Of a stretch of 64,000 nt of DNA, positions 35,909-45,524 are shown piece after piece. The stretch spans positions 23,558 to 87,557 of the forward strand of contig DASPIK010000090.1 of NCBI GenBank assembly GCA_035629075.1. Direction: 5' to 3'. The stretch's first letter is position 1, and each line of letters begins with the position of its first letter. The notes under the pieces were generated by a model, which was not told where the DNA came from, searched no databases, and saw only the letters and a program-made list of their open reading frames with translations. This DNA comes from JAEZPW01 sp035629075 (GTDB lineage: Bacteria > Acidobacteriota > Terriglobia > Terriglobales > Acidobacteriaceae). The position numbers and the translations under genes were made by a program.

Positions 35909-38860
35909 TTACGCGCCGCAGCACTTCTTGTACTTTTTCCCACTGCCGCAAGGACAGGGGTCATTTCGTCCGACTTTGTCGCCGGCTCGACGGACCTGCT
36001 CTACGTGCTGCAGTTCACCTGCACCGGCCATACGCGCCTGTTCGAGTTCGCGACGCTTACGCCGTTGGAAAGCCTCTTCCATGTCGTCTATGGAAGTAGC
36101 CGCTCTGCGCCGCGGGATGCCGTCACCATCTCCGCTTTCGGTTGCAGCACCAGAGAATTGCATGTTCGCAGCTGCTCGACGGGATTCCGCTTCGGCGCGC
36201 ATGCGTTCCGCCTCACCAGCATCGATGACCTGCATGAGGTAAAGATAACGGACGGTGTCTTCCTCGAAACGATGCATCATCGCTTCGAACATCTCGAAGG
36301 ATTCCTTCTTGTACTCGACAACGGGATCGTGCTGCCCGTAGCCGCGAAGGCCGATGCCTTCTTTCAAGTGATCCATGTTGAGCAGGTGATCTTTCCACTG
36401 CCCGTCAAGAACACTCAACATGATCAGGCGCTCGTGGTGCCGCATCTGCTCGGAGCCAATCAGTCGCTCCTTCGCTTCGTATCGCTCCTTCAGCTTCTCG
36501 AAGATACCGTCGCCAAGTTCCTGCCTGTTTAGTGTTTCCGGCGTGATTCCTTCGGCTGCTATATCTACCCCGAAACGCGTGAAAATCGCGCTCTTCAGGC
36601 CTTTTACGTTCCAGTCTTCCGGATGAGCATCCTTCCCCGCGAACTCGTCCATGAGTTCTGACAGAACACCGGCGACGTAATCTTCGAGAATCAGTTCCTT
36701 CTGATCCAACCCCTCAAGGATCTGGCGGCGCAAGCTGTAGACAGCCTCGCGCTGCTTGTTCATTACGTCGTCGTATTCGAGGAGGTGTTTGCGCGCTTCG
36801 AAATTCTGGGCTTCTACCGCTTTCTGCGCCGCTTCGACACGACGGGTTATCAGTCGGCTCTCAATCGGAACGCCCTCTTCCATGCCGAGGCGCTGCAACA
36901 AAGTGGACACCCACTCTTTCGCGAAGATGCGCATGAGATCGTCTTCAAGCGAAAGGTAGAAACGTGAGCTGCCCGGGTCGCCCTGACGGCCTGCACGTCC
37001 GCGGAGTTGATTGTCGATGCGGCGAGCCTCGTGTCGCTCAGTGCCGAGAATGTGGAGACCGCCAACGGCGACCACTTCGTCGTGTTCAGCGTCGGTCTGC
37101 TCCTTATGGCGAGCGAAGATCTCGGTCCATTCGGCCGTCGGTACCTTGTACTCGTTACCAGCGTAGTACCAGTGGGTGAAGTTCTCTGTATCACGCTCTG
37201 CTTCAACTTCGCCGCCTGCTTCACGCACAGGCTGTGCCAACCCTTTCTTGACACACTCCTGTTTCGCCATGAACTCAGGATTGCCGCCCAGCAGGATGTC
37301 CGTACCGCGTCCCGCCATGTTCGTCGCAATCGTGATGGCACCTTTACGTCCGGCCTGGGCAACGATCTCGGCTTCACGTTCGTGGAACTTCGCGTTTAAG
37401 ACTACGTGCCCGATGCCCTTCTTCTTCAGCGAATCGGAAAGCCGTTCCGACTTCTGAATCGAGGTTGTGCCAACGAGTACCGGCTGACCCTTTTCGGCGA
37501 GTATCGCGATCTCGTCCGAGACGGCGTTGTACTTTTCGCGCTCGGTCCGGTAAACAACATCGGGGTTTTCGATTCGGAGTAGCGGCTTATTCGTCGGAAT
37601 AACGACGACTTCCAGCTTATAGATCTTGTAAAACTCGGCTGCTTCCGTTTCTGCTGTGCCCGTCATGCCGGCCAGCTTCTTGAACATTCGGAAGTAGTTC
37701 TGGAAGGTGATGGTGGCAAGCGTCTGATTCTCACGCTCGACCTTCACATTCTCTTTGGCTTCAACGGCCTGGTGCAAGCCATCGGACCACCGTCGGCCCG
37801 GCATTTGGCGGCCGGTGAACTCGTCCACGATGACGACTTCGCCATCTTTGACGATGTAATCCCGGTCACGGTGGTAAAGTTCGTGAGCCTTGATGGCGGT
37901 TTCGACGTGGTGCTTGACGTCCCAATTCTCCGGATCAGCGATGTTGCCGATCCCCAGAAGCTTCTCGACCTTTTCCCACCCCTGTTCGGTAACTGTGAGG
38001 GTGCGGTGCTTTTCGTCGATGGTGTAATCGCCGGTGTACGTGGATGGTTCGCCGGGGGCGTTCTTGATCTCTTCGCCCTTTTGCAAATGCGGAACCACAC
38101 GGTTGATCTTGAAGTATTTGTCCGTGGATTCTTCGCTGGCGCCGCTAATGATTAGCGGCGTACGGGCCTCGTCGATCAGGATGGAGTCAACTTCGTCGAC
38201 GATTGCGTAATTGTGACCACGCTGCACGCACTCCGAAAGATCGAACTTCATGTTGTCACGCAGGTAATCGAAACCAAACTCGTTATTCGTACCGTACGTG
38301 ACATCCGCGGCGTAGGCCTCGCGACGCTCGTCGTCGTCCAGGTCGTGAACGATCACCCCGACCGTAAGGCCCAAGAACTTGTAGAGCTTGCCCATCCACT
38401 CCGAGTCGCGCTTGGCCAGATAATCATTGACCGTCACGACATGAACACCGCGGCCAGGCAGCGCATTGAGATACACCGGCAGCGTGGCGACGAGCGTTTT
38501 GCCTTCGCCCGTCTTCATTTCGGCGATCTTGCCGCTATGCAGCACCATACCGCCAATGAGTTGCACGTCGAAGTGCCGCATGTTGAGTACACGGCGGCCC
38601 GCTTCGCGTACAACCGCGAACGCCTCGGGCAGGATTTCGCCTAATACCTGGTTCTCTATCTTGCGCTGCTCGTCTTCGTCCTCGACGCCAGCCGTGGCCT
38701 GCTTGATCCGGGCACGGAACTCGTCTGTCTTGGCCCGCAGTTGCTCGTCGGTAAACTGCTGCATCTGCGGTTCGAGTAAGGCGATCTTGGATACGAGAGG
38801 CATCAAGCGCTTAACTTCGCGCTCGTTTTTTGTACCAAAGACTTTTGCGAATAAACTCAA
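35909..38860 (-). CDS. secA: Protein translocase ATPase SecA
   Basis: 983 residues, longer than E. coli SecA (901) as in many Acidobacteria. It has Walker A GEGKT at 118-122, the DEAD-like IVDEVDSILIDEARTPL, the PPXD domain, GRAGRQGDPGSSRFYLSLED, and a C-terminal zinc finger with Cys969, Cys971, Cys980 and Cys981 (CPCGSGKKYKKCC) that binds SecB/ribosomes. It drives preproteins through SecYEG at the cytoplasmic membrane. The start is TTG with AAGGA ten bases upstream. Monocistronic with its own terminator. Confidence 0.97.
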   Translation of the reverse strand: MSLFAKVFGTKNEREVKRLMPLVSKIALLEPQMQQFTDEQLRAKTDEFRARIKQATAGVEDEDEQRKIENQVLGEILPEAFAVVREAGRRVLNMRHFDVQLIGGMVLHSGKIAEMKTGEGKTLVATLPVYLNALPGRGVHVVTVNDYLAKRDSEWMGKLYKFLGLTVGVIVHDLDDDERREAYAADVTYGTNNEFGFDYLRDNMKFDLSECVQRGHNYAIVDEVDSILIDEARTPLIISGASEESTDKYFKINRVVPHLQKGEEIKNAPGEPSTYTGDYTIDEKHRTLTVTEQGWEKVEKLLGIGNIADPENWDVKHHVETAIKAHELYHRDRDYIVKDGEVVIVDEFTGRQMPGRRWSDGLHQAVEAKENVKVERENQTLATITFQNYFRMFKKLAGMTGTAETEAAEFYKIYKLEVVVIPTNKPLLRIENPDVVYRTEREKYNAVSDEIAILAEKGQPVLVGTTSIQKSERLSDSLKKKGIGHVVLNAKFHEREAEIVAQAGRKGAITIATNMAGRGTDILLGGNPEFMAKQECVKKGLAQPVREAGGEVEAERDTENFTHWYYAGNEYKVPTAEWTEIFARHKEQTDAEHDEVVAVGGLHILGTERHEARRIDNQLRGRAGRQGDPGSSRFYLSLEDDLMRIFAKEWVSTLLQRLGMEEGVPIESRLITRRVEAAQKAVEAQNFEARKHLLEYDDVMNKQREAVYSLRRQILEGLDQKELILEDYVAGVLSELMDEFAGKDAHPEDWNVKGLKSAIFTRFGVDIAAEGITPETLNRQELGDGIFEKLKERYEAKERLIGSEQMRHHERLIMLSVLDGQWKDHLLNMDHLKEGIGLRGYGQHDPVVEYKKESFEMFEAMMHRFEEDTVRYLYLMQVIDAGEAERMRAEAESRRAAANMQFSGAATESGDGDGIPRRRAATSIDDMEEAFQRRKRRELEQARMAGAGELQHVEQVRRAGDKVGRNDPCPCGSGKKYKKCCGA

Positions 38861-39020
38861 GATTGTTGCGTCCTTCCAGACAAGCCGCTCGAAACCTTCG
38901 CACGTCAGGAACGCACGAGGCTGTTACAGACTATTGTAGCGGCCTTATGACAGGTGTGCTGAAAGTAAAGCCTAACACATTTAGATGCGGGAACTCTGAG
39001 CGGGACGCATATTGGCGAAT

Positions 39021-39070
39021 GTGAGCCGCAGCCCTCACCTTGCTGGTGGAGGGAGAGAGCTGCGGGTCAC
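39021..39070. other. Long imperfect hairpin downstream of the DUF892 gene
   Basis: GTGAGCCGCAGC (39021-39032) pairs with GCTGCGGGTCAC (39059-39070) with one mismatch, and an inner CCTCACC/GGTGGAGG pair extends it. It sits 5 bp past the DUF892 stop, and no T tract follows. It could be a terminator-like structure, an mRNA-end stabiliser, or a dispersed intergenic repeat. Confidence 0.5.
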
Positions 39071-39075
39071 TAAAT

Positions 39076-39630
39076 CTACGCTGCCCTGCGCCCACGGGGC
39101 CGGGAGCGGGTAGTGGTGACTTCCTCTTCTTCCTCGACTTCTTCTTCCATATCCATAACGCTCGGCTTGAATTTCTTGGAGAAACCTTCCGCCTTCTTTA
39201 GCATCTGCTGCTCTTCTCGTAACGATTGATTGAGCAGGCGAACAATCTTCCTTTCTTCCATTTTTTCAGCGAGGTCGATCAAGGACGTGTATGCCGCGAT
39301 CTCGTAATGCTCGCTCTTCACGGTCGCAGCAATATTGAAAGCTTCAATGAGCTCTTCAGACGGGTCCTCTTGCATGAACATCTCCTTTTCCTGCCTGAGT
39401 CCGTCTACGCCCTTGCACTCCTGCTCTTCGGCGTTTTCTTCGAGATCCTGAAAAATTTCCTCGATGCGCTCGATCTGCTTTTCCGTCTGGCCGTGGTGGA
39501 CTTCGATGGCCTTCAGCATCTGTTGGTTCTTTACTTCTTCCTGTTGCTGCTCCAAAATAGCGAGCATTTTGCGCTCGGCATCGAGCATGTCACCCAGTTC
39601 ATGAACAAAGAATTCGCGGGCCGTTTGCAT
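39076..39630 (-). CDS. DUF892 (YciE/YciF-like) ferritin-like protein
   Basis: 184 residues from the ATG at 39630 with GGAGGAAAGGGA upstream; 44 extra in-frame codons lack similarity. Sequence TAREFFVHELGDMLDAERKML, QTEKQIERIEEIF, ECKGVDGL and SEHYEIAAYTSLIDLAEK give a four-helix ferritin-like bundle of the YciE/DUF892 type, linked to stress survival in enterobacteria. The C-terminus is acidic then basic (EEEVEEEEEV, RSRPRGRRAA), an unusual tail that might bind nucleic acid. No membrane segment. Confidence 0.87.
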   Translation of the reverse strand: MQTAREFFVHELGDMLDAERKMLAILEQQQEEVKNQQMLKAIEVHHGQTEKQIERIEEIFQDLEENAEEQECKGVDGLRQEKEMFMQEDPSEELIEAFNIAATVKSEHYEIAAYTSLIDLAEKMEERKIVRLLNQSLREEQQMLKKAEGFSKKFKPSVMDMEEEVEEEEEVTTTRSRPRGRRAA

Positions 39631-39813
39631 TCCCTTTCCTCCAATGGATTTGCCTGTAAGATGCATTCCGAAATTGGTGGAGAGCACCTGGACACAACAG
39701 ACCTTCCGTTCCTGTTCCGCCGCTGCTAAAGTTTCTGTCCAACGGGATACGGCAGGGTCCAATCCCGGCAGCTACAAACGTGGGGTATATTCGTTTCGAA
39801 AAAGCTGAGTCGA

Positions 39814-42597
39814 ATGGCGAACTACTATCACCGGTTTCTCGAATCCGTCAGTAAGTGGCCCGACGTCATCGGGGTCGAAGTTCAGCGCCAGTCTTCCGAT
39901 CACGAATCGGAACGGTACACCTTTGCCGAACTCCGGCAGATGAGCGACAGCATCGCTCAGTATCTTCTCCAGACCGGCGTCCAGCAGGGGTCCCGCTGCA
40001 TCATCTTGGCTGCTAATGGACCGCGCTGGGTGGCTGCCTTCATGGGCACGCTGGCCGCAGGCTGCATCGCCGTCCCGCTGGATACCGCGTTCAGTTCTGA
40101 ACAGGTTCGCAAGCTGGCGCTCGACAGCGGAAGCATCATCGCGTTCGTCGACGACAAGCACGTATCCATAGCTGAACAGGCCGGTTCAGGTCTGGATCTT
40201 CGAATCATCGTGATGAACGGACCGGCGCTGGGCCACGATACCCTGGATGACATTTTCTCGCGTCACAAGGCGGGTGCCGCCTTGCCGGGCAACACCATAC
40301 CTGTGGAAGTCGCGCCGGATTACGTGGCCGCCATCCTTTACAGTTCAGGCACAACCGGCGATCCGAAGGGGGTCATGCTCACGCACGACAACTTCTACGG
40401 TGAAACAGATTCGATCTTCGCCGCGTTCACAATCGGCCCTCAAGACTCTCTGCTCGGCATCTTGCCCCTGTTCCACGCCCTGGCACTCGCGATCAACCTC
40501 CTGCTGCCTCTCGCATCTGGTTCGAAGATCCTATTTTTGGAGTCACTGAACACTGCTGACCTGATGAAGGCTCTGCCGCGCGTGAACGTGTTCATCTGCG
40601 TTCCGCAGTTCTTCTACCTCATTCACGAGCGGATTTGGAAAGAGGTGGCGACAAAAGGAAAGGCCGCGGAAAAAGCGTTCCGAGCCATGCTGGCCATTTC
40701 AAGCTTCGGCCGGAGATTTGGTCTCAACCTGGGCAGGGTGTTCTTCCGCAAGATACACGATCTGCTAGGCCCGAAGATGCGATACCTGGGCAGCGGCGGA
40801 TCGAAACTCGATCCGGAGATAGGCCGTGAATTCGAAGCTCTGGGATTTGTAATGCTCCAGGGCTACGGCTTGACCGAGACGACCGGATGCGCGATGTACA
40901 CCCCCCCGGGCCGGGTAGACATCGCCACGATCGGCATCCCGCTTCCCGGCATGGAGATGAAAATCGTTCCCGCCGAGATAGGCGAGAGCACTGACAGTCG
41001 CCGTCAAGGCGTTGTGGAAGGGGAGATATGCATTCGCGGTCGCATTGTCATGAAAGGATACTGGAACCGGCCTGAAGCGACGGCGGCTGTTCTCGACGCC
41101 GACGGCTGGCTCCACACAGGTGACCTTGGCTATGCAGACTCGCGGGGCTTTGTCCACATCACCGGCCGTGCCAAGGAGATCATAGTCACCAGCTCTGGCA
41201 AGAACATCTACCCCGAAGAGATTGAAGCGCATTACCGGAAAACACCGTACATCAAGGAAATTTGCGTAGTCGGCGTCGAAGCCTCTCCCGGGCAGCCCTT
41301 TGCCGAGCGCCTACATGGCGTCGTGGTTCCGAATTTCGACCTGATGAAAGAGCGGAAAATCGTGAACGCGCGCGAGATTCTGCGCTATGAAATCGAGAAC
41401 CTCTCGACCCAGTTACCCAGCACAAAACGAATCCTCAGTTACGAGATTTGGCAGGACGACTTGCCCCGTACGACAACCCGGAAGATCAAGCGATTCGAAG
41501 TCGAGGGCCGGGTACGCGAAAGAAGAGAAACTCCGGACGAAACGGGTGAGATCAGTACGGTCCGTCGAATGACCGAACAAGATCGATTGTGGCTGGAAGA
41601 GCCGCAAGTTCAGCGCGCCATGGCGGTCGTCCGTTCGGCCAGCAAGACAGGCAAGGACGAGGTTCATCCAGACGATAACCTGGAACTCGACTTGGGCCTG
41701 GACTCGATGGAGCGAGTGGAGTTGCTCGTTGCACTTGAGCGAGAACTGGGCGGACACGTCGAAGACCAGGTTGTTTCCGAGGTGTACACCGTCAGGGAGT
41801 TGATCGAGGCGGTGCGAAACGCGGTGACTACTGGTGGAGAAGCAACACAGCGTCCGGCGTGGGACAGCGTTCTGCACACGGAGCCAGACGATCCTGACGT
41901 ATTGAGCGTTTCCAAACCGCATGGGCTTGCCACCAGGTTCCTCTTCCTGATGACCCGTTTGGTGAACCTGATCGCGCGAGACCTCTTTCACCTTCGCGTA
42001 GAAGGGTTGGAGAACCTACCAAAAGACGGCCCATTCATCCTGTCCCCCAATCACCAGAGCTACCTTGATGGCCCGATCCTCATTGGTGCAGTCCCGTGGC
42101 GCGTGTTCAAGGATCTGTTTTACGTTGGGACTAGTGACATCTTCGGACAGGGACTCTGGCGCAGAATTGCCCGTCCGTTGAAGCTCATTCCGGTCGACCC
42201 CGACGCGAACCTCGTTCCCGCTATGCGTGCAGGAGCTTTCGGTCTGCGACGTGGCAAGGTGCTGGTGTTGTTCCCCGAAGGAGAACGCTCGATTAACGGA
42301 GTTCCCAAAAACTTCAAGAAAGGTGCTGCCATACTCGCAGCTCACCTAGGGGTGCCAATCGTCCCTGTTGCTTTGGACGGCTTCTACGAGGCGTGGCCGC
42401 GGAATCGGAGGTTTAAGAGGTTTGCACCACTTCGAATCCGGATCGGCACGCCGGTTCGACCCGTCGTAAATAACGGGAATCCGGAAGCGGCGTACGAGAA
42501 CATTACCCACGAAGTGAGGAACCGAGTAGTTGAGATGTGGGAAGACATGCACCGTTCGCTGTACCCACAACAGGCAGCCGGGCAGCACGGTGATTAG
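39814..42597 (+). CDS. Three-domain acyl-CoA synthetase / acyl carrier / 1-acylglycerol-3-phosphate acyltransferase
   Basis: 927 residues. 1) AMP-forming acyl-activating domain (about 1-560), with YSSGTTGDPKG at 176-186, GYGLTETTG and LHTGDLGY. 2) Carrier domain (about 590-665) with Ser631 in LGLDSMERVE as the phosphopantetheine site. 3) PlsC domain (about 700-915) with H747x4D752 (NHQSYLD) and FPEGERS at 820-826. The domains can activate a fatty acid, load it on the carrier and transfer it to a glycerol-phosphate acceptor in cytoplasmic-membrane lipid synthesis. Fusions of this type exist in bacteria (Aas-like), but the carrier in the middle is distinctive. No ribosome site is obvious. Confidence 0.9.
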   Translation: MANYYHRFLESVSKWPDVIGVEVQRQSSDHESERYTFAELRQMSDSIAQYLLQTGVQQGSRCIILAANGPRWVAAFMGTLAAGCIAVPLDTAFSSEQVRKLALDSGSIIAFVDDKHVSIAEQAGSGLDLRIIVMNGPALGHDTLDDIFSRHKAGAALPGNTIPVEVAPDYVAAILYSSGTTGDPKGVMLTHDNFYGETDSIFAAFTIGPQDSLLGILPLFHALALAINLLLPLASGSKILFLESLNTADLMKALPRVNVFICVPQFFYLIHERIWKEVATKGKAAEKAFRAMLAISSFGRRFGLNLGRVFFRKIHDLLGPKMRYLGSGGSKLDPEIGREFEALGFVMLQGYGLTETTGCAMYTPPGRVDIATIGIPLPGMEMKIVPAEIGESTDSRRQGVVEGEICIRGRIVMKGYWNRPEATAAVLDADGWLHTGDLGYADSRGFVHITGRAKEIIVTSSGKNIYPEEIEAHYRKTPYIKEICVVGVEASPGQPFAERLHGVVVPNFDLMKERKIVNAREILRYEIENLSTQLPSTKRILSYEIWQDDLPRTTTRKIKRFEVEGRVRERRETPDETGEISTVRRMTEQDRLWLEEPQVQRAMAVVRSASKTGKDEVHPDDNLELDLGLDSMERVELLVALERELGGHVEDQVVSEVYTVRELIEAVRNAVTTGGEATQRPAWDSVLHTEPDDPDVLSVSKPHGLATRFLFLMTRLVNLIARDLFHLRVEGLENLPKDGPFILSPNHQSYLDGPILIGAVPWRVFKDLFYVGTSDIFGQGLWRRIARPLKLIPVDPDANLVPAMRAGAFGLRRGKVLVLFPEGERSINGVPKNFKKGAAILAAHLGVPIVPVALDGFYEAWPRNRRFKRFAPLRIRIGTPVRPVVNNGNPEAAYENITHEVRNRVVEMWEDMHRSLYPQQAAGQHGD

Positions 42598-42648
42598 TAC
42601 GCGTTACGAAGTGGCGTGCGCGGGGCAACCGTACCCGCCTTTTCTAAC

Positions 42649-43692
42649 TTACGGAGTCCGCTGGTTGAGAACCGGGCTTTCTTCCGTTCCGGTAATATTC
42701 GCCTTCGCAGGCTGTGGTTTCCATGCCTCGGGATTGGCCGGTGCAGCCGGATTCACACCGAAGTCCCATACGAACCGGTTCATGCTTTCTGGCCCGAGTA
42801 GTTCGACAAGGGCGTATTCCCCGGGCACTAGCGGCTGTGCCGGAACCACTTTCAACCAAGGGCCGGAAACCGGAGTGACTTCAGCCTCTATGTATTTGGC
42901 CTTTTCCTTCACTTTGCCGTATATGGCAATGCTGACGTTGCCTACGATCCGGTTTCCCTTCTTCTCCTGAAGGCGAACGATTCTCCAGCGCTTCTTCGCA
43001 CTTTCAGGCTCAGGAGAATTCGAAAGATCCTGGTCGTAGTCTATGGCCACGTAGATGAACGGATCGCCAACATGCGACTGCACCCGCGCGTGCGGACCTT
43101 TGAGCTCAATAGTCTGCCGGGCACTAGCGATGGGATTTATAGCGCCCCTCAGGATATTCCCGGCCGTGTTCTTCTTCACATCGGCGCCGTTCTGCACCAG
43201 TTCGTTGAGTTCCGGCCTACCCTGATAAACATCAAGCAGGAAGACTCCTCCCGCTTCAGGTAAGCGGATTCCAGGCGACACGATCGGACTGCGCGCCTCT
43301 TCTTCCTGCCTCTCTTTTTCTGCCTCAATATCCACTTCGCGCGAACGATTCGAAACGCCAGCGGCAACGTCAGCGGCGTACTTACGGGAGGCTTCCCAGT
43401 CGATCAGGGCCAGGGGGATTTCCTCCCAGTCGTACCGTTCTGAGCTGAAGTAGCGCACACGATCCGCGACGATCTGGTACTTCATGACACCCTGGTACGA
43501 ACCATCCGTGAGGATTAGCCGTTTCAAGTCATCTTTGATCGGCGCGGCGGCCTCAGTTTTGTTGGCTGGCTGCACAGATTGCGAGGTCGGTGGCTTGGGT
43601 GGGCGAGAACGCGGCTTCCCCGTCTGTGTCTCGGCTAGAGGCAGAAGGCCGAGTGACATTAGAACCAGCGTAAGAACGATGCGGCAGTTCAT
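42649..43692 (-). CDS. Secreted hypothetical protein
   Basis: 347 residues from the ATG at 43692, giving a signal peptide (MNCRIVLTLVLMSLGLLPLAE). After a Pro/Lys-rich linker (30-60) comes LILTDGSYQGVMKYQIVADRVRYFSSERYDWEEIPLALIDW, a segment like that of many acidobacterial secreted proteins. The C-terminal half (PQLPLVPGEYALVELLGPESMNRFVWDFGV) is probably a beta-sandwich. No catalytic motif. Divergent from pyrG. Function unknown. Confidence 0.65.
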   Translation of the reverse strand: MNCRIVLTLVLMSLGLLPLAETQTGKPRSRPPKPPTSQSVQPANKTEAAAPIKDDLKRLILTDGSYQGVMKYQIVADRVRYFSSERYDWEEIPLALIDWEASRKYAADVAAGVSNRSREVDIEAEKERQEEEARSPIVSPGIRLPEAGGVFLLDVYQGRPELNELVQNGADVKKNTAGNILRGAINPIASARQTIELKGPHARVQSHVGDPFIYVAIDYDQDLSNSPEPESAKKRWRIVRLQEKKGNRIVGNVSIAIYGKVKEKAKYIEAEVTPVSGPWLKVVPAQPLVPGEYALVELLGPESMNRFVWDFGVNPAAPANPEAWKPQPAKANITGTEESPVLNQRTP

Positions 43693-43835
43693 ACGAAACC
43701 AGCTTATCTCATTTACATGCAGAGTGGGGCAAAGGACGCCAGAGCACGTTCCCTTCCCCGAGAAATTCTGCCATAATTGGTCGTGCACCCCTCCGTACGG
43801 CACAAACCCATTGAAAACCTGGTGACGAGGAACTG

Positions 43836-45524
43836 ATGTCGGCAAAGTACATCTTCGTAACGGGCGGTGTTGTTTCATCGCTAGGAAAGGGTCTGGCGGC
43901 GGCATCGATCGGATGCCTGCTCGAAAGCCGCGGCCTTAAAGTCTCACTACAGAAATTCGACCCTTACCTGAACGTAGATCCCGGCACCATGTCTCCGTTC
44001 CAGCACGGCGAGGTGTTCGTAACCGATGATGGCGCGGAAACCGACCTCGATCTCGGCCATTACGAACGCTTTACCCATTCCAAGCTATCGCGCGACAACA
44101 ACTGGACGACGGGTCGCATTTACGAGCAGATCATCGCCAAGGAGCGCCGCGGAGATTACCTGGGCAAGACGGTTCAAGTCATCCCGCACGTCACCAACGA
44201 GATTAAGGCGGCAATGAAGAAAGTTTCGGGTGACGTCGACGTGTCTATCGTCGAGATCGGCGGGACCGTAGGCGACATCGAGTCGCTGCCCTTCATCGAG
44301 GCAATCCGCCAAATGCGCCAGGACTTGGGACGCGAAAATACGCTCTTCGTCCATGTCACGCTCGTTCCCTACATCGCTGCTGCCGGTGAATTGAAAACCA
44401 AACCAACACAGCACTCGGTGAAAGAACTCCTGAGCGTCGGAATCCAGCCAGACATTCTCCTGTGCCGAACAGACCGGTTCCTGTCAGAGGACCTCAAAAA
44501 GAAGATCGCGCTCTTCTGCAACGTCGAGGACGAGGCTGTCATTACCGCTAAGGACGTCGACTCGATCTACGAGTGTCCGCTAATGTTCCATCACGAGGGC
44601 GTGGACCGACTGGTGTTGCGCTACCTGCACATCGACGCAACGGAACCCGACCTTCGTCAGTGGGAAGATCTTGTACATCGCGTGTACAACCCACAGGGCG
44701 AGGTCAACATTGGGTTAGTCGGTAAGTACGTTGAGTACGAAGATTCGTACAAGTCGTTGAAGGAAGCGCTGCTCCACGGTGCCCTTGCACACAACCTGAA
44801 GTTGAACGTCAGTTGGATCGAAGCCGAAACACTTGAAACCACCGATCCTGAGGACCGTAGCTACGAAGCTCTGTTGCAGGGTTACGATGGCATTCTGGTC
44901 CCCGGCGGATTCGGCAAGCGTGGCATCGCAGGCATGCTGAACGCGATCCGCTACGCGCGTGAGCACAAGGTCCCTTACTTCGGTATCTGCCTCGGCATGC
45001 AGACCGCCAGCATAGAGTTCGCACGGAACGTATGCGGCCTGGCAGACGCCAACTCGAGTGAGTTCGACCCAGCAACGCCGCACCGAGTCATTTACAAGCT
45101 GCGCGAATTGCGCGGAGTCGAAGAACTCGGTGGAACGATGCGGCTAGGGGCATGGACCTGCAAGATCGAACCAGACTCTCACGCACACAAGGCATATGGC
45201 AGCCTGGAGATCAGCGAGCGTCACCGCCATCGCTACGAGTTCAATCAGGAATATCGGGAGCAGATGTGCGCAGCAGGCCTCAAGATCACCGGCATCACTC
45301 CCGATGGAACTTACGTAGAGATCGTGGAATTGCCGCAGGACCAGCACCCGTATTTCCTCGGATGCCAGTTCCACCCCGAATTCAAATCGAAGCCACTTGA
45401 GCCACACCCGCTGTTCAAGTCGTTCATTGGGGCGTCGTACGAGAACCGGAAGCACCAAACATCGTTGAAGCACTCCGCCGAGGTTGATCTGTTCCTCCGG
45501 CCTGAGAAAGTGACAAGAAAGTGA
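43836..45524 (+). CDS. pyrG: CTP synthase
   Basis: 562 residues, full length. The synthetase domain shows VTGGVVSSLGKGLAAASIG, DPYLNVDPGTMSPFQHGEVFVTDDGAETDLDLGHYERF and VEIGGTVGDIESLPF. The C-terminal glutaminase domain has nucleophile Cys385 (FGICLGMQ) and His513/Glu515 (FHPEFKSKP). It makes CTP from UTP, ATP and glutamine. The ATG follows GAGGAAC. kdsA follows with overlap, so CTP supply is linked with KDO synthesis, which needs CTP for activation by KdsB. Confidence 0.97.
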   Translation: MSAKYIFVTGGVVSSLGKGLAAASIGCLLESRGLKVSLQKFDPYLNVDPGTMSPFQHGEVFVTDDGAETDLDLGHYERFTHSKLSRDNNWTTGRIYEQIIAKERRGDYLGKTVQVIPHVTNEIKAAMKKVSGDVDVSIVEIGGTVGDIESLPFIEAIRQMRQDLGRENTLFVHVTLVPYIAAAGELKTKPTQHSVKELLSVGIQPDILLCRTDRFLSEDLKKKIALFCNVEDEAVITAKDVDSIYECPLMFHHEGVDRLVLRYLHIDATEPDLRQWEDLVHRVYNPQGEVNIGLVGKYVEYEDSYKSLKEALLHGALAHNLKLNVSWIEAETLETTDPEDRSYEALLQGYDGILVPGGFGKRGIAGMLNAIRYAREHKVPYFGICLGMQTASIEFARNVCGLADANSSEFDPATPHRVIYKLRELRGVEELGGTMRLGAWTCKIEPDSHAHKAYGSLEISERHRHRYEFNQEYREQMCAAGLKITGITPDGTYVEIVELPQDQHPYFLGCQFHPEFKSKPLEPHPLFKSFIGASYENRKHQTSLKHSAEVDLFLRPEKVTRK

